From Chloroflexota bacterium (GTDB lineage Bacteria; Chloroflexota; Limnocylindria; Limnocylindrales; CSP1-4): a stretch of 41,487 nt of DNA. The stretch is taken from contig PMIE01000098.1 in the NCBI GenBank assembly GCA_003156975.1, positions 1-41,487 on the forward strand. Direction: 5' to 3'. A model generated the notes under the pieces. That model worked only from the letters and a program-made list of their open reading frames with translations. It did no database searches and was not told where the DNA came from. Made by a program: the position numbers and the translations under genes. Numbering within the stretch: the stretch's first letter is position 1; each line of letters begins with the position of its first letter. This document shows positions 36,948 to 41,487 of the stretch, one piece after another.

Positions 36948-37687
36948 CTGACGAGTTTCCCTGTTCGGATGGTTGCGGCGCGATACACGTCGCCGGGCAA
37001 TCCGCGCGCCGAGACGGCGTCCGAAGCTGCCAAGACGTCGTAATCGGTCCGGTGGATCTCGGCCTTCACGCCGTCGTCATCGATCTCGATCAGGGCCCAG
37101 CTGGCGGTTGGGTCGCCGTCGAAGACGTACCCGGCGCTGCCGACATTGACGATGGTCCGCCAGCCGACCTCGCGGATCTCCGGGAGGTGAGTGTGGCCGC
37201 AGACGATCACCTTCGCGTCGGTCCCGCTGACCCGATCGACCGTGACGACCGGGTCGAGATCAGCGCCGAGGCCGCTTGTCAGCGACCCGGGCGAGGCGTG
37301 GCAGAAGAGGACCAGATCGTCGCCAACGCGCAGCCGGCGCTCCGACGGCAGGTGGCGCAGGTAGTCGATGCCGTCGTCGCCGATCTGGTCGCGAGCCCAC
37401 TCTGCGGCAGCTTCATACGACTCCGGAATGCCGTCCGTGAACCACGGGAACGCGGCCGCGTAGTCGCCGTCGGCGACCGCCAGGTCCGTATTGCCCAGCG
37501 TGATGAACGCACCGGCCTTCTCAAGCTCCTTCACCAGGACCAGGGTGCCGGCAGGGTCGGGGCCGTTGAAGACCAGATCGCCGCAGATCGCCACGAAGTC
37601 GGGGCGAGCGGCGTCGACGGCCTTGCGGACGGCGGCCAGCGCCGGCAAGTTGCCGTGGATATCGGACAGAGCAGCAATGCGCACCAT
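36944..37687 (-). CDS. Metallophosphoesterase (calcineurin-like, YfcE/MJ0936-type)
   Basis: Start MVRIAALSDIHGNLPALAAVRKAVDAARPDFVAICGDLVFNGPDPAGTL at 37687. 'FITLGNTDLAV', 'VIVCGHTHLPEIREVGWRTIVNVGSAG'. Confidence 0.93.
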   Translation of the reverse strand: MVRIAALSDIHGNLPALAAVRKAVDAARPDFVAICGDLVFNGPDPAGTLVLVKELEKAGAFITLGNTDLAVADGDYAAAFPWFTDGIPESYEAAAEWARDQIGDDGIDYLRHLPSERRLRVGDDLVLFCHASPGSLTSGLGADLDPVVTVDRVSGTDAKVIVCGHTHLPEIREVGWRTIVNVGSAGYVFDGDPTASWALIEIDDDGVKAEIHRTDYDVLAASDAVSARGLPGDVYRAATIRTGKLVR

Positions 37688-38157
37688 CAGCGGAGGGCGC
37701 TCTCGGGGGCAATGATGAAGCTGAGCTTGGCCTCGCAGGCGACGTCGCCGTTGACCGTGGCGATGCCGTGGCCTCGGCCGAACTTGCTGCCCAGGCGCTC
37801 CATGGTGACTTCCAGCCGGAGCTGATCGCCGGGTGTGACGATGTGCTTGAAGCGGCACTCGTCGATTGCGGCGAATAGCCCGAGACGATCGCCAAAGCCC
37901 GGCTGCTGGGCCACGAAGATGCCCATGGTCTGGGCCAGGGCCTCTACCTGGAGGACGCCGGGCATGATCGGCTGGCCCTGGAAGTGGCCCTGGAAGAACC
38001 ACTCGGTGGCAGTCACCGACTTCAGGCCCACGATGCGCTTCGCTTCGGCGTCGTACTCGACGATCCGGTCTACCAGCAGAAACGGCCAGCGATGCGGAAT
38101 CAGCTTCTCGATCTGACGCGTCGTCAGGATGATCTCGTTGGTCACAGGCTCGGTCAC
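37687..38157 (-). CDS. fabZ: 3-hydroxyacyl-[acyl-carrier-protein] dehydratase
   Basis: GTG start at 38157. 'IEKLIPHRWPFLLVDRIVEYDAEAKRIVGLKSVTATEWFFQGHFQGQPIMPGVLQVEALAQTMGIF'. TGATG overlap with the phosphoesterase. Confidence 0.95.
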   Translation of the reverse strand: MTEPVTNEIILTTRQIEKLIPHRWPFLLVDRIVEYDAEAKRIVGLKSVTATEWFFQGHFQGQPIMPGVLQVEALAQTMGIFVAQQPGFGDRLGLFAAIDECRFKHIVTPGDQLRLEVTMERLGSKFGRGHGIATVNGDVACEAKLSFIIAPESALR

Positions 38158-38189
38158 GGGGCGGCTCCTGGGGCTGGGGGGCAGACGGC

Positions 38190-39554
38190 TCAGCGGTTGC
38201 CGGCGGCGACGAATGGGGCACTGCCGACTCGGTCCAGCAGGCTGGTCGTCACCTTGCCATCGATGAAGACCTGGTTGGCAAGGATGGCGCGATGCAGCTC
38301 GATGTTGGTGATGACGCCATCGACGAGCAGCTCGCGCAGAGCTGCATCGCCGCGAGCGATGGCCTGGGCCCGATCCGGCGCCCAGACACACAGCTTGCCG
38401 AGGAGAGAGTCGTAATAGGATGGGATCTCATAGCCTGGATACAGGTGCGAGTCCATCCGGACACCGGGGCCGCCGGGCGCCAGATAGGCCCCGACCTGAC
38501 CCGACTGCGGCCGGAAGTCCTTCGCCGGGTCCTCGGCAAGGATCCGGAACTCGATGGCATGGCCGTTCGAGACGACATCTGCCTGAGTGATGCCGAGCGG
38601 CTCGCCGGCCGCGATCCTTATCTGCAAGGCAACGAGGTCTATGCCGGTGCAAAGCTCCGTGATGGGATGCTCCACCTGGATGCGGCAGTTGATCTCGATG
38701 AAGTAGGCGTCGCCCTTGCTGTCCACGAGAAACTCGAGAGTGCCGAGGTTTTCGTAGCCGGCCGCGGAAACTGCCTTGAGGGCCCGCTCGGCCAGATCCT
38801 GGCGGGCGGCATCGGTGAGGGCCGGGCTCGGCGTCTCTTCGATGATCTTCTGGTGGCGCCGCTGGACGGAGCAGTCGCGCTCGAACAGATGGATGGCGTT
38901 GCCGAAGCGATCCACAGCGACCTGGATCTCGATGTGGCGGTTCTCCTCGAGGAACTTCTCGAGGTAGAGCGAATCGTCGCCGAAGCCGGCCTTCGCTTCG
39001 GAACGACTGACCTTGAATATGGACTCGAGCTCGCGGGCGTTGCGGACGAGGCGCATGCCCTTTCCGCCGCCGCCGGCCGACGGCTTGATCAGGACGGGGT
39101 AGCCGATCCGCTCGGCCTCTTCCAGGGCGTGGTCTTCGTCCCGCAGCATCGTGGAGCCGGGGATCGTCGTCAGGCCGTGGGCGCTGAGGATCCGGCGGGT
39201 CGCCTCCTTCGAGGCGAAGCGCTCCAGCACTTCCGCCGACGGGCCGATGAAGGCCAGGTCGTGGGCACGCACGACGTCGGCGAAACCCTCATCCTCGGAC
39301 AGGAAGCCGTATCCCGGATGGATGGCGTCGCAACCGGTCACGATCGCGGCCGAGATCACGGCCGGGGCCGAGAGGTAGCTGTGCTTGGCGTCGGCGGGGC
39401 CGATGCAGATGGCCTCGTCCGCGAGCTGCGCGGCCAGACTCTCGCGGTCGGCCTCGCTGTACGCAACGACTGCGCCGACCCCGAGACTGCGGCAGGCGCG
39501 GAGGATTCGCAGCGCGATTTCCCCGCGGTTGGCGATGAGGATCTTGGTGAACAT
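38190..39554 (-). CDS. accC: Acetyl-CoA carboxylase biotin carboxylase subunit
   Basis: 'MFTKILIANRGEIALRILRACRSLG', 'IHPGYGFLSEDEGFADVV', 'VLIKPSAGGGGKGMRLV', 'FERDCSVQRRHQKIIEETPSPALT', 'EINCRIQVEHPITELCTGIDLVALQIRIAAGEPL'. Confidence 0.97.
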   Translation of the reverse strand: MFTKILIANRGEIALRILRACRSLGVGAVVAYSEADRESLAAQLADEAICIGPADAKHSYLSAPAVISAAIVTGCDAIHPGYGFLSEDEGFADVVRAHDLAFIGPSAEVLERFASKEATRRILSAHGLTTIPGSTMLRDEDHALEEAERIGYPVLIKPSAGGGGKGMRLVRNARELESIFKVSRSEAKAGFGDDSLYLEKFLEENRHIEIQVAVDRFGNAIHLFERDCSVQRRHQKIIEETPSPALTDAARQDLAERALKAVSAAGYENLGTLEFLVDSKGDAYFIEINCRIQVEHPITELCTGIDLVALQIRIAAGEPLGITQADVVSNGHAIEFRILAEDPAKDFRPQSGQVGAYLAPGGPGVRMDSHLYPGYEIPSYYDSLLGKLCVWAPDRAQAIARGDAALRELLVDGVITNIELHRAILANQVFIDGKVTTSLLDRVGSAPFVAAGNR

Positions 39555-40189
39555 CAGGCCTTCCCTGCCACGCTGGGATCGTTGTCGACACGGCCGGCGT
39601 CTCCGCCGGTCTGGCGCTCCGGCAGGTCGATGCGAACCAGCTCCTGGCCGTATTCGACGGCCTCGCCCGACTCGGCCAGGCTGGAGCCAATGACACCGTC
39701 GACCGGCGAGACCACGTCCTGATTGACGCCGAGAACGTTCACGTGGCCGATGCGCTCGCCGGAGCGGACACGCATTCCGACGGCCAGATCCTTTCGCGGC
39801 TGATACACACCCACCGCCGGGGACTTGGCCGCGATCCGGCCCGGCTCCTCGACAGCCCGCTCGATGGGAGTCGAGCGACGCTCACTCCCATCGGCTCTGG
39901 CGTGGACTACTGCGGCACCTCGGCCGGTGACTTGTCCGCGGCCGGCGTGGCCTTCGAGCGGCTTCGCCGCGCTCTTGCTCGATTCGTCCGTCGCGGCAGG
40001 CATTCGCAGGCGGGCCTTCCAGCCACCCTGCCGGACTTCGATCTCGCCCAGTCCGCTGGCCGCCAGCTTGGCGATCAGCGCCGGCAGCAGATCGTCGGCC
40101 AGACCGGCGATCGCCTCGTGGTCCCGCTGAACCTGGAGGGCATCCTCCGATTCGGACCCTTGAGTCGAACTCTTGACGCGGGCGGGCAT
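39554..40189 (-). CDS. BCCP-like biotin/lipoyl-attachment-domain protein lacking the canonical biotinylation lysine (BADC-like)
   Basis: N-terminal BCCP-like helix region 'LADDLLPALIAKLAASGLGEIEVRQGGWKARLRMP'. C-terminal 'GVYQPRKDLAVGMRVRSGERIGHVNVLGVNQDVVSPVDGVIGSSLAESGEAVEYGQELVRIDLP', where AMKM is replaced by VLGV (Gly154, codon 39728-39730). Confidence 0.85.
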   Translation of the reverse strand: MPARVKSSTQGSESEDALQVQRDHEAIAGLADDLLPALIAKLAASGLGEIEVRQGGWKARLRMPAATDESSKSAAKPLEGHAGRGQVTGRGAAVVHARADGSERRSTPIERAVEEPGRIAAKSPAVGVYQPRKDLAVGMRVRSGERIGHVNVLGVNQDVVSPVDGVIGSSLAESGEAVEYGQELVRIDLPERQTGGDAGRVDNDPSVAGKA

Positions 40190-40192
40190 CGC

Positions 40193-41236
40193 CTACATCT
40201 CCTCGCGATTGGACGGACCCGGACGTCGCATTCCCGGGAGCGTCGGCATTGTGGGCCTTGCCGAAAAGATGCCGCGGAGTCGATCGCCGATGCCGACCCG
40301 CTCGGGTGGAGCCGCCGGCCCATCGACCACCGTGAACGGGCCATAGGCTCGATAGCGCTGGTATCGGGCCTCGATCAGGTCGTCGATCGACATCCGACTC
40401 AGCGCGTCGAGGTGCTCGACCACGATTTCCCTGACCCGTCGGGCGGTCTCCATCGGGTCTGTGTGAGCGCCCTCACCGGGTTCCGGAATCACCGCATCGA
40501 TGATGCCGAGCTCGACCTGCTCGGCGGCCGTGACCTTCATCGCGACGGCCGCCGCCTGGCTCTGGTCGGACGAGCGCCACAGGATTGCGGCGCAGCCTTC
40601 CGGGCTGATGACAGAGTAGATCGAGTTGTCGAGCGCAAGGACGACGTCGCCAACGGCGAGCCCGAGAGCACCGCCCGAGCCGCCCTCGCCGGTGATCACG
40701 ACAACGATCGGCGTCCGCAGGCGCGTCATCATGCCAACCGATTTGGCGATCGCTTCGGCGATGCCGCGCTCCTCGGCGGCTGCGCCCGGGAAGGCGCCCT
40801 GGACGTCCACGAAGGTGAGCACCGGCATGGAATACCGCTCGGCCAGGTCCATCACCCGCATTGCCTTGCGATACCCCTCGGGGTGGGGCAGGCCGAAGTT
40901 GCGGCGGATGTTCTCTTCGGTATCCGCGCCCTTCTGGAACCCGATGACGGCTACGCGCCGTCCGGAGATGCGGGCCATGCCGGCCACGATGGCCGAGTCG
41001 TCGCCGAAGAGGCGGTCGCCGTGCAGCTCGATGAACTCATCGGCCATACCCTTGAGCAGTTCCAGAGTGTGCGGCCGCTTGAGGTTGCGGGCCTGCTGGA
41101 CGTGGGCCCAGACCTCCGCGTTGAGGTTCTCCGGCGCGGGCTCTGCATGGCTCCGGCCAAGAAGTCGATCAACCACGGGGTGCCTCCCCGCGAGACCCGC
41201 TGGTCTCGCCGTTGCGGGCTTCGGCATTGCTCTCAC
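40193..41236 (-). CDS. accA: Acetyl-CoA carboxylase carboxyltransferase subunit alpha
   Basis: 'NAEVWAHVQQARNLKRPHTLELLKGMADEFIELHGDRLFGDDSAIVAGMARISGRRVAVIGFQKG...NFGLPHPEGYRKAMRVMDLAERYSMPVLTFVDVQGAFPGAAAEERG', 'GEGGSGGALGLAVGDVVLALDNSIYSVISPEGCAAILW'. Confidence 0.96.
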   Translation of the reverse strand: MRAMPKPATARPAGLAGRHPVVDRLLGRSHAEPAPENLNAEVWAHVQQARNLKRPHTLELLKGMADEFIELHGDRLFGDDSAIVAGMARISGRRVAVIGFQKGADTEENIRRNFGLPHPEGYRKAMRVMDLAERYSMPVLTFVDVQGAFPGAAAEERGIAEAIAKSVGMMTRLRTPIVVVITGEGGSGGALGLAVGDVVLALDNSIYSVISPEGCAAILWRSSDQSQAAAVAMKVTAAEQVELGIIDAVIPEPGEGAHTDPMETARRVREIVVEHLDALSRMSIDDLIEARYQRYRAYGPFTVVDGPAAPPERVGIGDRLRGIFSARPTMPTLPGMRRPGPSNREEM

Positions 41237-41487
41237 CGCCGAGAGCGCCGGTCAGGGCCGACAGAAAAGAGCGTGGCCTGGAGGACGGACCGGCCGCGGT
41301 CGTCGGCTCGCCCGCGCCGTTGAGTGACGGCGCGATCAGGAAGCCGAGCAAGGCGATGATCTCGTCTCGGAGATGGGCGCGAGCCACAATCCGATCCACG
41401 AAACCGTGGGCCAGCAAGAACTCGGCGCGGGCAAATCCGGACGGCAATTCCTCACCGATCGTCCCGGCCGAGACGCGGTCGCCGGCG
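41169..41487 (-). CDS. accD: Acetyl-CoA carboxylase carboxyltransferase subunit beta, C-terminal fragment (runs off the right edge)
   Basis: Frame open to 41487: 'AGDRVSAGTIGEELPSGFARAEFLLAHGFVDRIVARAHLRDEIIALLGFL' matches the AccD C-terminus. Upstream of and overlapping accA. Confidence 0.87.
   Translation of the reverse strand, partial: AGDRVSAGTIGEELPSGFARAEFLLAHGFVDRIVARAHLRDEIIALLGFLIAPSLNGAGEPTTAAGPSSRPRSFLSALTGALGGESNAEARNGETSGSRGEAPRG

Noticed and set aside
36944-38221. 425-aa minus-strand ORF
   Set aside because: Fusion-like readthrough: the upstream part is an out-of-frame shadow of fabZ. The phosphoesterase starts at 37687.
38292-39722. 476-aa plus-strand ORF antisense to accC
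   Set aside because: Shadow ORF of accC in high-GC DNA.
39743-41323. 526-aa plus-strand ORF antisense to accA/BCCP-like
   Set aside because: Shadow of accA and the BCCP-like gene; no domain. The opposite strand is strongly conserved.

Overview
The window is dense, high-GC bacterial DNA and almost entirely protein-coding. I saw no rRNA, tRNA, CRISPR array or transposase. It holds two large blocks. (A) About 1-32 kb is a surface-glycan (exopolysaccharide, S-layer or O-antigen-like) locus. It includes: a WecE/WbqC/GT2/epimerase/methyltransferase operon; an apparently complete pseudaminic-acid route (PseB, PseC, a PseG-PseH fusion, PseI, and an SpsF/PseF-like cytidylyltransferase); Wzx-like and Wzy-like membrane proteins; several GT2/GT4/GT-B-type glycosyltransferases; a Gmd + RMD-like pair; a complete GDP-D-glycero-alpha-D-manno-heptose cassette (GmhA, HddA, GmhB, HddC); a WecG/TagA glycosyltransferase; and a DUF3048 lipoprotein-like protein. 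(B) About 33-41.5 kb is a type II fatty-acid synthesis/acetyl-CoA carboxylase operon on the minus strand, in transcription order accD(partial)-accA-BCCP-like-accC-fabZ-metallophosphoesterase-(30-codon sORF)-fabF-accB-fabH-fabG. Most noteworthy: (1) a second BCCP-like protein between accC and accA whose biotinylation lysine appears replaced by glycine, reminiscent of plant BADC regulators of acetyl-CoA carboxylase; (2) an unlisted 30-aa ORF joined by ATGA overlaps to both the phosphoesterase and fabF; (3) a perfect 35-bp tandem duplication of a promoter/start region between hddC and wecG, which also creates a 12-codon minicistron; (4) recurrent TATACT-type -10 boxes 6-7 nt upstream of start codons, suggesting leaderless transcripts. 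All product calls come from reading the protein sequences, and no database search was run. Taxonomic source is uncertain (Chloroflexota- or Actinomycetota-like composition is a guess).
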